Of a DNA stretch of 64,000 bases, positions 27,595 through 34,424 are shown one piece after another; the first letter of the stretch is position 1, and every line of letters begins with the position of its first letter. Under the pieces are notes generated by a model that was given only the letters and a program-made list of their open reading frames with translations, searched no databases and was not told the origin of the DNA. Both the position numbers and the translations under genes were made by a program. The stretch spans positions 1-64,000 of the forward strand of contig NZ_BNBV01000024.1 of the NCBI RefSeq assembly GCF_014656135.1. Direction: 5' to 3'. The stretch is from Streptomyces thermodiastaticus. GTDB taxonomy: Bacteria; Actinomycetota; Actinomycetes; Streptomycetales; Streptomycetaceae.

Positions 27595-28677
27595 GTGGAC
27601 GTGCAGAAGAAGCTCGACGAGATCGTGGCCACGGTCTCCGGCGCCCGGTCCATGCCCATGTCGGCCTCGTGCGTGGTCAACCGCGCGGAACTGCTCGGGA
27701 TGCTGGAGGAGGTCCGCCAGGCGCTGCCCGGCTCCCTCGCTCAGGCCCAGGAGCTGATCGGGGACCGCGACCAGGTCGTGGAGGAGGCCCGGCGCGAGGC
27801 CGAGCGGATCATCGAGTCCGCCCACGCCGAACGCGGCTCGCTGATCGCCGACACCGAGATCGCCCGGCGCGCCCAGGCCGAGGCCGACCGGATCCTCGCC
27901 GAGGCCCGCAGGGAGGCCGAGGAGATCCGCGCCGAGGCCGACGACTACGTCGACTCCAAGCTCGCCAACTTCGAGGTCGTCCTCACCAAGACCCTCGGCT
28001 CGGTCGGCCGCGGCCGGGAGAAGCTCCTCGGCACCGGCCCCGGCCTCGACGAGGACGGCTACGAGGACGAGGACGCGCCCGAGCGCAGCCACGACCCCGA
28101 GACCCTGCGCCGCAACGCCGACGCCTACGTCGACGCCAAGCTGGGCGCCTTCGAGGCGGTCCTGGCCAAGACCCTGGAGGCCGTCGGACGGGGCCGGCAG
28201 AAGCTGCACGGCCGCATCGCCACCGACGACCTCGGCGCCCTTGCCGACGACACCACGACCTACCAGCACTCCAGCGACGCCGACTACCTCGACGGCCTCG
28301 CGTCCCTCGCCGACTCCCCGGCGCCCGCGCCCGCCGGGCCGCCCGCCCCGCAGCAGCCGGCCTACGACCCGCAGCCGTCCTACGGCTACGCCCACGAGCA
28401 GGCGCAGAGCGACCCCTACGGCTACGGGCAGGGCTACGGGCAGCAGGCCGACCCGTACGGCTACCAGCAGGCCGACCCGTACGCCGCCGGCGGCTACGCA
28501 CACACGCCCGGCTACGACCCGCAGCAGACGTCCGCCTACGACCTCCAGCAGGCACAGCAGGCACAGCAGGCGCAGCGGCCCCGGCAGGACTACGCCCTGG
28601 ACGAGACGAGCCTGTTCGACACCAGCATGATCAGCGCCGAGCAGCTGCGGGCCTACGAGCAGGGGCGCGGGCTGTGA
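27595..28677 (+). CDS. Coiled-coil protein with duplicated segment and Tyr/Gln-rich tail
   Basis: 360 residues, function unknown, conserved after coaD in Streptomyces as I recall. Residues about 30-115 form a long Ala/Glu/Arg coiled coil (VVEEARREAERIIESAHAER, LAEARREAEEIRAEAD) like DivIVA or ATP-synthase b subunits. A 30-residue segment is duplicated 60 residues apart: YVDSKLANFEVVLTKTLG at 119 and YVDAKLGAFEAVLAKTLE at 179, each followed by a VGRGR box. The last ~100 residues are low complexity, rich in Pro, Gly, Tyr, Gln, and probably disordered. No membrane segment. A scaffold or polar-growth role is possible but unproven. AGGAG lies about 13 bases before the GTG. Confidence 0.8.
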   Translation: MDVQKKLDEIVATVSGARSMPMSASCVVNRAELLGMLEEVRQALPGSLAQAQELIGDRDQVVEEARREAERIIESAHAERGSLIADTEIARRAQAEADRILAEARREAEEIRAEADDYVDSKLANFEVVLTKTLGSVGRGREKLLGTGPGLDEDGYEDEDAPERSHDPETLRRNADAYVDAKLGAFEAVLAKTLEAVGRGRQKLHGRIATDDLGALADDTTTYQHSSDADYLDGLASLADSPAPAPAGPPAPQQPAYDPQPSYGYAHEQAQSDPYGYGQGYGQQADPYGYQQADPYAAGGYAHTPGYDPQQTSAYDLQQAQQAQQAQRPRQDYALDETSLFDTSMISAEQLRAYEQGRGL

Positions 28678-28713
28678 CAGCGAGCCCGCACCGGCCCGCG
28701 CCGAAGCCGCGGA

Positions 28714-28743
28714 TTGGGCCGGAGGCGCAAGGTCCGTTATCCT
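28714..28743 (+). promoter_or_regulatory. Promoter of the yceD-rpmF-rnc group
   Basis: TTGGGC (28714-28719), 18-base spacer, TATCCT (28738-28743). Predicted start near 28750, leaving about 80 bases of leader before the DUF177 gene. Confidence 0.55.
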
Positions 28744-28829
28744 GATTGTTCGGTCGCGCCTACGTCCGCGATCAGCGCTGCCCGGACGACACCACCGCGG
28801 CGGCGTCCCCACGAGTTCGGAAAGCAGGA

Positions 28830-29474
28830 ATGGCCCACAACGCCCGCCTCGACCACCGCAACCCTCTCGTGCTCGACACGCACGAGCTGGGACGGCGGCC
28901 CGGCGCGTTGCAGCGCCTGTCCCGCTCGGTCCCCGCACCGAAGGACCTCGGTCTCAAGGGAGTCATCGGGGTACCTCAGGACGTACCGGTCGAACTCGAG
29001 GTCCGGCTCGAATCGGTCATGGAAGGTGTCCTGGTGACAGGGACCGCCCGTGCACGGGCCGAGGGGGAGTGCGTAAGGTGTCTGGAGCCGCTCCGGCTGG
29101 ACGTCGAAGCGGACTTCCAGGAGATGTTCTCGTACCCTGACGCCGACGACCGGGGTCGCGTGACCGCGGAACCGGGCGACGACGCCGAGGACGACGAGGA
29201 CATGCTCTTTGTCGAGGACGGTCTGATCGACCTCGAACCTCTGCTGCGGGATGCGGTGGTGCTCGCACTGCCGATGCAGCCGGTGTGCCAGGAAGACTGT
29301 CCGGGACTGTGCTCCGAGTGCGGGGCACGGCTCGCGGACGACCCGGACCACCACCACGACGCCGTCGACATCCGTTGGGCGGCATTGCAGGGACTCGCCG
29401 ACACCATGAGGGACGGCGAGAAGGACGAGACCAGCGGCGCCGATGCGAGCGCCGACGAGAAGCAGGAGAAGTAG
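28830..29474 (+). CDS. DUF177 (YceD family) protein
   Basis: 214-residue YceD/DUF177 protein, a family nearly always coded next to rpmF and implicated in 23S rRNA processing or ribosome assembly. Cysteine clusters CVRC (about residue 80) and CQEDCPGLCSEC (about 155) look like a metal site. A Glu/Asp-rich stretch lies between them and an acidic tail closes the protein. The ATG gives MAHNARLDHRNPLVLDTHEL. It ends two bases before the rpmF start, so translation is coupled. Confidence 0.9.
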   Translation: MAHNARLDHRNPLVLDTHELGRRPGALQRLSRSVPAPKDLGLKGVIGVPQDVPVELEVRLESVMEGVLVTGTARARAEGECVRCLEPLRLDVEADFQEMFSYPDADDRGRVTAEPGDDAEDDEDMLFVEDGLIDLEPLLRDAVVLALPMQPVCQEDCPGLCSECGARLADDPDHHHDAVDIRWAALQGLADTMRDGEKDETSGADASADEKQEK

Positions 29475-29476
29475 CC

Positions 29477-29650
29477 GTGGCCGTTCCGAAGCGGAAGATG
29501 TCGCGCAGCAACACGCGCCACCGCCGGTCGCAGTGGAAGGCTGCGGTCCCCACCCTGGTTGCGTGCGAGCGCTGCCACGAGCCGAAGCTGCAGCACACCG
29601 CGTGCCCGTCGTGCGGCACCTACAACAAGCGCCAGGTCCTCGAGGTCTGA
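29477..29650 (+). CDS. rpmF: Ribosomal protein L32 (zinc-binding form)
   Basis: 57-residue L32 (AVPKRKMSRSNTRHRRSQWK). CERCHEPK and CPSCG supply the four-Cys zinc site of the C+ form. The GTG start lies two bases after the DUF177 stop. Followed by rnc within 20 bases. Confidence 0.97.
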   Translation: MAVPKRKMSRSNTRHRRSQWKAAVPTLVACERCHEPKLQHTACPSCGTYNKRQVLEV

Positions 29651-29669
29651 GCGGCTGGTGAGAGGCACC

Positions 29670-30479
29670 GTGTCCACGGCGAAGAAGAACTCTTCCCGCG
29701 CGAGCGGGAGTGGCCCATCGGACAACAAAGCCTCGTCCCACACGCTTCTGGAAGGGCGGCTCGGCTACAAGGTCGAGTCCGCCCTTCTGGTGCGAGCGCT
29801 GACCCACCGTTCCTACGCGTACGAGAACGGCGGTCTGCCGACGAACGAACGGCTGGAGTTCCTCGGTGACTCCGTCCTGGGCCTCGTCGTCACGGACACG
29901 CTGTACCGCACCCACCCCGACCTGCCCGAGGGCCAGCTGGCCAAGCTGCGGGCCGCGGTGGTCAACTCGCGCGCACTGGCGGAGGTGGGCCGCGGGCTCG
30001 ACCTCGGGTCCTTCATCCGGCTCGGCCGTGGTGAAGAAGGCACGGGCGGCCGGGACAAGGCATCCATCCTCGCCGACACCCTGGAAGCGGTGATCGGCGC
30101 GGTCTATCTCGACCAGGGGCTGGAGGCGGCCGCCGAACTGGTGCACCGCCTGTTCGACCCGCTGATCGAGAAGTCCTCCAACCTCGGCGCCGGCCTGGAC
30201 TGGAAGACCAGCCTGCAGGAGCTGACCGCGACCGAGGGGCTCGGCGTCCCCGAGTACCTGGTCACGGAGACCGGCCCCGATCACGAGAAGACCTTCACTG
30301 CTGCCGCCCGCGTCGGAGGCGTCTCGTACGGCACCGGCACCGGCCGCAGCAAGAAGGAGGCGGAGCAGCAGGCCGCCGAGTCCGCCTGGCGGGCCATCCG
30401 GGCCGCCGCGGACGAGCGCGCCAAGCAGGAGGCCGGCGAGGCCGCCGCGGACGGCGACACGTCGACCGCCACCGCCTGA
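29670..30479 (+). CDS. rnc: Ribonuclease III
   Basis: 269-residue endonuclease for double-stranded RNA. The catalytic domain has ERLEFLGDSVLGLVVTD (signature, residues about 60-76) and DTLEAVIGAVYLD with the second acidic site, and a C-terminal dsRNA-binding domain covers about 170-245. The S. coelicolor equivalent is AbsB, whose loss reduces antibiotic production and alters rRNA processing (established). GTG at 29670 has AGAGG at good distance; GTG at 29658 would add four residues. Cotranscribed with rpmF; a hairpin terminator follows. Confidence 0.95.
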   Translation: MSTAKKNSSRASGSGPSDNKASSHTLLEGRLGYKVESALLVRALTHRSYAYENGGLPTNERLEFLGDSVLGLVVTDTLYRTHPDLPEGQLAKLRAAVVNSRALAEVGRGLDLGSFIRLGRGEEGTGGRDKASILADTLEAVIGAVYLDQGLEAAAELVHRLFDPLIEKSSNLGAGLDWKTSLQELTATEGLGVPEYLVTETGPDHEKTFTAAARVGGVSYGTGTGRSKKEAEQQAAESAWRAIRAAADERAKQEAGEAAADGDTSTATA

Positions 30480-30491
30480 GAGAGCAGTCCC

Positions 30492-30535
30492 GAGCGCCCG
30501 CATCCCGAGCCGCCCGGCTCGAGGTGCGGGCGCTC
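30492..30535 (+). terminator. Terminator after rnc
   Basis: 11-bp outer stem GAGCGCCCGCA with its complement, plus an inner CGAGCC/GGCTCG stem. Twelve bases after the rnc stop. Confidence 0.75.
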
Positions 30536-30546
30536 TCACTGTCCAC

Positions 30547-30570
30547 CGGACCGCAGCCGGCTGCGGTCCG
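30547..30570. promoter_or_regulatory. 24-bp perfect palindrome just ahead of mutM
   Basis: Two 12-base arms with no loop (CGGACCGCAGCC and its complement), ending 14 bases before the mutM ATG and starting 11 bases after the rnc terminator. It could be an operator or an RNA hairpin limiting read-through into mutM. Confidence 0.5.
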
Positions 30571-30584
30571 CCCCAGGGGTCCGC

Positions 30585-31445
30585 ATGCCCGAGTTGCCCG
30601 AGGTCGAGGTCGTCCGGCGCGGCCTGGAGCGGTGGGTCGCCCACCGCTCGGTCATCGACGCCGAGGTACTGCACCCGCGCGCCGTGCGCCGCCATCTCGC
30701 CGGGCCCGAGGACTTCGTGCAGCGCCTGAGGGGCCGGCACATCGGCACGCCCCGGCGGCGCGGCAAGTATCTGTGGCTGCCGCTGGAGGAGTCCGGCGAG
30801 TCGGTCCTGGCCCACCTGGGCATGAGCGGCCAGCTGCTGGTCCAGCCCCACGAGGCACCGGACGAGAAACATCTGCGGGTGCGCATACGCTTCGCCGACG
30901 AGCTGGGCACCGAACTGCGCTTCGTCGACCAGCGCACCTTCGGCGGCCTGTCACTGCACCCCAACACCCCCGACGGACTGCCCGACGTCATCGCCCACAT
31001 CGCCCGGGACCCGCTGGACCCGTTGTTCGATGAGGACGCCTTCCACCGGGCGCTGCGCCGCAAGCGCACCACGATCAAACGGGCCCTGCTCGACCAGTCG
31101 CTGATCAGCGGAGTCGGCAACATCTACGCCGACGAGGCGCTGTGGCGGGCCCGCATCCACTACGACCGCCCCACGGCCGGCCTCACCCGTCCCCGCACGG
31201 CCGAGCTGCTGACCCACATCCGCGACGTGATGAACGCGGCCCTGGCCGTCGGCGGGACCAGCTTCGACAGCCTCTACGTCAACGTCAACGGCGAGTCCGG
31301 CTACTTCGACCGGTCCCTGGACGCCTACGGACGCGAGGGCCTGCCCTGCCGCCGCTGCGGCACCCCGATACGCCGGCGCCCCTGGATGAACCGCTCCAGC
31401 TACTTCTGCCCGAGGTGTCAGCGCCCGCCCCGCGCGGCGTCGTAA
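30585..31445 (+). CDS. mutM: Formamidopyrimidine-DNA glycosylase
   Basis: 286-residue repair glycosylase/AP lyase for oxidised purines such as 8-oxoG. The N-terminal PELPEVEVVRRGLE bears the catalytic Pro2 and Glu3. GNIYADEALWRARIH is the helix-two-turn-helix region. The C-terminal zinc finger has CRRC and CPRC pairs. Length is normal. It sits after rnc, a conserved order. Its last 28 bases overlap the 3' end of the convergent HxlR gene. Confidence 0.96.
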   Translation: MPELPEVEVVRRGLERWVAHRSVIDAEVLHPRAVRRHLAGPEDFVQRLRGRHIGTPRRRGKYLWLPLEESGESVLAHLGMSGQLLVQPHEAPDEKHLRVRIRFADELGTELRFVDQRTFGGLSLHPNTPDGLPDVIAHIARDPLDPLFDEDAFHRALRRKRTTIKRALLDQSLISGVGNIYADEALWRARIHYDRPTAGLTRPRTAELLTHIRDVMNAALAVGGTSFDSLYVNVNGESGYFDRSLDAYGREGLPCRRCGTPIRRRPWMNRSSYFCPRCQRPPRAAS

Positions 31446-31864
31446 CGCGCGCGGGCCGCCAGCACCTCGTCCATCCGGCCCTCCACGCACTCGATGAGGG
31501 CCAGCAGCCGCTCGGCGACCTCACGCCCGAGCGGGGTCAGTTCGTAGTCCACACGGGGCGGGTTCGTCGGCTGCGCCTCACGGTGCACCAGACCGTCGCG
31601 CTCCAGCGCGTGCAGGGTCTGGGACAGCATCTTCTCGCTCACCCCGTCCACCCGGCGGCGCAGCTGGTTGAAGCGGAGGGACCCCTCGTACAAGGCGCCC
31701 ATGGTGAGCGCCCCCCACCGTCCCGTCACATGCTCCAGCGTGCCGCGCGAAGGGCAGGCCCGGGCGAAGACGTTGTACGGGAGATTCGCCTCCGCGGCAT
31801 CGCGCGCCGGGTGGTCCGGCGCCGGGTGCTCCTGCCGCGCGACCCACTCCGGTGTGATGCTCAT
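31418..31864 (-). CDS. HxlR-family transcriptional regulator
   Basis: 148-residue winged-helix regulator of the HxlR (MarR-like) family. The N-terminal Cys in ARACPSRGTLEHVTGRWGAL may be redox- or electrophile-sensitive as in HypR/QorR relatives (inference). The HTH is RFNQLRRRVDGVSEKMLSQTLHALERDGLVHR. On its strand TACGCT lies six bases before the ATG and no ribosome site is seen, so it is probably leaderless. Its 3' end overlaps mutM by 28 bases. No target gene is adjacent upstream, so regulation of a distant gene or of itself is likely. Confidence 0.9.
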   Translation of the reverse strand: MSITPEWVARQEHPAPDHPARDAAEANLPYNVFARACPSRGTLEHVTGRWGALTMGALYEGSLRFNQLRRRVDGVSEKMLSQTLHALERDGLVHREAQPTNPPRVDYELTPLGREVAERLLALIECVEGRMDEVLAARARYDAARGGR

Positions 31865-32175
31865 GACCGAAGCGTACGCGACCCGGTCGCCGCCCCGCAG
31901 GGAGCACCGGCCCCGGCCTGCGTCCGCGACCGAGCCGCCGGTCACGCGGACCGGAGATCCAGCGGGAGCCGGTGGCCGGATCCGGTGAGCCGTCGACCAT
32001 GTGCTGCGCCCACCAGTGGATCCAGGCACCACCGGTCCACCACCAGCAAGGACGCGGGCCGGCAGCGTGCCACGGCCGCACGTTGCCGGGCACCTGGATC
32101 GACGCCCGCCACGAGTCGATCGACGCCCGCCACGGGCCCAGGACCCCGTTCGTCCGCCCGGGCCGGACGGTCGCG
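31865..32175. other. Intergenic region with 21-bp tandem repeat
   Basis: About 310 bases between the HxlR gene and the CAP-domain gene. It holds the HxlR promoter (-10 at 31871-31876, minus strand) and two copies of a 21-bp unit (32097-32117 and 32118-32138, unit start GATCGACGCCCGCCACG). Short frames here lack a convincing start or homology; a decayed gene cannot be excluded. Confidence 0.4.
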
Positions 32176-33138
32176 TCAGTACCCGAAGTCCTGCGTCCAC
32201 CACGGTCCGCCCGGGCCGTAGTGGACGCCCACGCCCAGGGTGGTGAAATCGCAGTTGAGGATGTTGGCCCGGTGGCCGGGGCTGTTCATCCAGGAGTCCA
32301 TCACCGACTCGGGGTCGGGCTGGCCGCGGGCGATGTTCTCGCCGCCGAGGCCGGTGATGCCGGCCCGGGCCGCCCGGTCCCACGGTGTGGCGCCGCTGGG
32401 GTCCGTGTGGTCGAAGAAGCCCTGCTCGGCCATGGCCCGGCTGAAGTTCTCGGCCAGCGAGGTCAGCGCCTTGCTCGTGGTCAGCGGACGGCAGCCCGCC
32501 GTGGCCCGCTCCTGGTTGACCAGCGCCAGCACCTGCGCCTCGGCCGCGGCCGCCGAGCCGTCCTGCTGCGCGGAGCGGGCTGGTGCCGGTGCGGGAGCGC
32601 TGGTCGCACGGGACGGTGTGCCGGTCCGTTCCGTGCGGGAGTTCGTCGACGCGGTTGCCGGTCCGGTGGCGCGCGGGGTGGCCGGCGGTGCGGCGGAGGC
32701 GGATGCCGAGGCGGAGGCGGACGGGGTGGGGGAGGAAGGCGGGCGGGTGCTGCGGCTCGCGGCGGGCGTGCTCGGCCGGCTGCCGGGAACCGCACCGGCG
32801 GACGCTCCGCCCTGCGCGCTCGCGCTGTCCGGCGGCCCGCTCGCGGCCCGCACTTCCTCCGGGCCGCCGTTCGCGCCTCCCGGCAGGAAGGAGGGCAGGC
32901 CCGGAAGCACGCCGCTGGAGACCGCGACCGTGCCCAGGGCGACCGCGGCCGAGACACCGAGCAAGCCGGTGCGGACCGGCCTGGCGGCCCGCCGCGTGCG
33001 GTGGCCTCGACCCGCCCGGTCGTCGGCGTGCTGCGTCCCGGGCCCGTGCCCTGGTGCGTGGATGCCGTGGGTGTCCGTCGTCCCGGTGGCACGGTCCGTG
33101 GTGGCGCGGCCGGCGGCGGAGCGTCGGTGGCGTCCCAT
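32176..33138 (-). CDS. Secreted or membrane-anchored CAP-domain (SCP-like) protein
   Basis: 320 residues. An N-terminal cytoplasmic His/Arg-rich region is followed by a hydrophobic segment (about 58-78, TGLLGVSAAVALGTVAVSSG) that is a signal peptide or anchor. A Ser/Pro/Ala-rich linker spans about 90-200 and a C-terminal CAP/SCP domain about 205-320 (LALVNQERATAGCRPLTTS, FFDHTDPSGATPWDRAARAG, GENIARGQPDPESVMDSWMN, SPGHRANIL). The conserved CAP-cavity His and Glu residues are present. Streptomyces carry several such extracellular proteins of uncertain function. No operon partner. Confidence 0.88.
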   Translation of the reverse strand: MGRHRRSAAGRATTDRATGTTDTHGIHAPGHGPGTQHADDRAGRGHRTRRAARPVRTGLLGVSAAVALGTVAVSSGVLPGLPSFLPGGANGGPEEVRAASGPPDSASAQGGASAGAVPGSRPSTPAASRSTRPPSSPTPSASASASASAAPPATPRATGPATASTNSRTERTGTPSRATSAPAPAPARSAQQDGSAAAAEAQVLALVNQERATAGCRPLTTSKALTSLAENFSRAMAEQGFFDHTDPSGATPWDRAARAGITGLGGENIARGQPDPESVMDSWMNSPGHRANILNCDFTTLGVGVHYGPGGPWWTQDFGY

Positions 33139-33308
33139 GTCCTGGCCCTCCCCGTCCCAGCGGCGGCGTCATGCGCACTGGGCCGTCGCGATCAACCGGA
33201 CTCACTCGATCGAGTGAGTTTCAGATGAGATGCATCGGACCGGGACAGTACCGCATGGCGTGGGTGGCGGACGTGCTCTCACGCACATCGCCCGGTTAGG
33301 TTGCCGTC

Positions 33309-33590
33309 ATGAGCGAGGATGTGCGACTGGTCGCCTGGGTGCGCGGACGGGTCCAAGGCGTGGGTTTCCGCTGGTTCACACGGGCGTGTGCGCTGGAGAT
33401 CGGCGGTCTGCGGGGCTTCGCCCTGAACCTGGACGACGGCCGGGTGCAGGTCGTGGCGGAAGGGCCCAAGGAGGGCTGCGAGCAGCTGCTCGCCTGGCTG
33501 AAGGACGGCGACACGCCCGGACGCGTGGACGGGGTGACCGAGATCTGGGACACACCGCGCGGGGGCTACGACGGCTTCGCGATCCGCTGA
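33309..33590 (+). CDS. acyP: Acylphosphatase
   Basis: 93-residue acylphosphatase, hydrolysing carboxyl-phosphate bonds. The family motif VRGRVQGVGFRWFTRACA carries the catalytic Arg, and GFALNLDDGRVQVVAEG the catalytic Asn. TAGGTT lies exactly six bases before the ATG with no ribosome site, so the mRNA is probably leaderless. Stands upstream of the small gene preceding smc, matching the conserved acyP-smc-ftsY neighbourhood. Confidence 0.94.
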   Translation: MSEDVRLVAWVRGRVQGVGFRWFTRACALEIGGLRGFALNLDDGRVQVVAEGPKEGCEQLLAWLKDGDTPGRVDGVTEIWDTPRGGYDGFAIR

Positions 33591-33961
33591 GCGCACGCCC
33601 CGGCCAGGGCCGGCACAGCCCTCGCGTCTCGTCGCGCCGGCGGGGAAAGAAGCAGGTGACCGGGGGCGTGCGGGGTGTCGCGCACCCTGCGTCCCCATCG
33701 GACGGTCCCCACGGAGCGAGCCCGGCGGCCGCGGCGGGCGTCCGGGTGGGCTCCGGCGCGCGTACTCGGGGACACCGTTCGATACGGGGCGTGATCGTGT
33801 TGACCGTCAAACTTTTTGGTGAGACGCTGAAAGCCCGCGCACCTGAAGCTGTTTGGCATGGATGAAAGGCCGCACGACGACCAGTGCCAGGCACTGCGGG
33901 TGCGAATCCCTCACGACCCACACCGCATCGGTCGGTCACTCATTGTGGAGGACCATCCATC
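33591..33961 (+). promoter_or_regulatory. Long structured leader ahead of the small coiled-coil gene
   Basis: About 370 bases without a gene. A promoter may start at TTGACC (33800-33805, inside the dyad TTGAC-C-GTCAA) with GACGCT 17 bases on, giving a leader of about 125 bases. The leader contains the 15-bp palindrome CAGTGCC-A-GGCACTG (33882-33896) and directly after it GGGTGCGAATCCC, which resembles a tRNA T-arm. GGAGG precedes the ATG. No known riboswitch class fits. Confidence 0.45.
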
Positions 33962-34165
33962 ATGGCAAAGGCGCTTCTCGGTTACGTCGGCGGCTGTGAC
34001 CCGCGACTCCTCGCCGAGATGCGGCGGCTCCAGCAGCGCGTCCAGGACCTGGAAGCCGAACTCGTACGGATTCAGGCGGAGAACGACGCGCTGACGGCCG
34101 GCGCTTCTCGCGACAGGGTCGTGGAGCGTGTCGACGCGAACCAGGCGGAGCCTGCGCTCACCTGA
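33962..34165 (+). CDS. Small conserved coiled-coil protein upstream of smc
   Basis: 67 residues. The N-terminus is MAKALLGYVGGCDPRLLAEM, followed by a heptad-like helix LQQRVQDLEAELVRIQAEND. I recall very similar small proteins at this locus in other Streptomyces, so it is likely conserved, but no function is known. GTGGAGGACC gives a good ribosome site, and codon bias is normal. It lies about 260 bases before smc in the same direction. Confidence 0.8.
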   Translation: MAKALLGYVGGCDPRLLAEMRRLQQRVQDLEAELVRIQAENDALTAGASRDRVVERVDANQAEPALT

Positions 34166-34424
34166 TCACTGCATCGCACCACGACACTGTGGTCGGGGTG
34201 CCGTCGACCGCCCAGTTCTCACCGTTGCAAGGGGCGCCTCGGCGTCCCTTCTTCCCTGCCCCGCGCCTTGTCGTCCTCCCGGCGTCCCCCGGGTCCGCCG
34301 TCCGCCCTCCCCCGCGCACCCGTCCGGCTCTTGATTCTGATGTGCCCTGCAAGGTCATGCGCGAAACCGCGCGCTTGCGAGGGTTCGTGGAGTGCGGTAA
34401 AAGCGGCGGGTAGAGTGCGGCGGC

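Noticed and set aside
31942..32133. Minus-strand frame of 63 codons between the HxlR and CAP-domain genes
   Set aside because: Contains the 21-bp tandem repeat, lacks a ribosome site and resembles no family; kept only as a possible remnant.
33882..33910. A tRNA or cobalamin riboswitch suggested by GGGTGCGAATCCC
   Set aside because: No acceptor stem, D-arm or anticodon arm can be built around it, and the palindrome before it does not match the order or sequence of the B12-box core.
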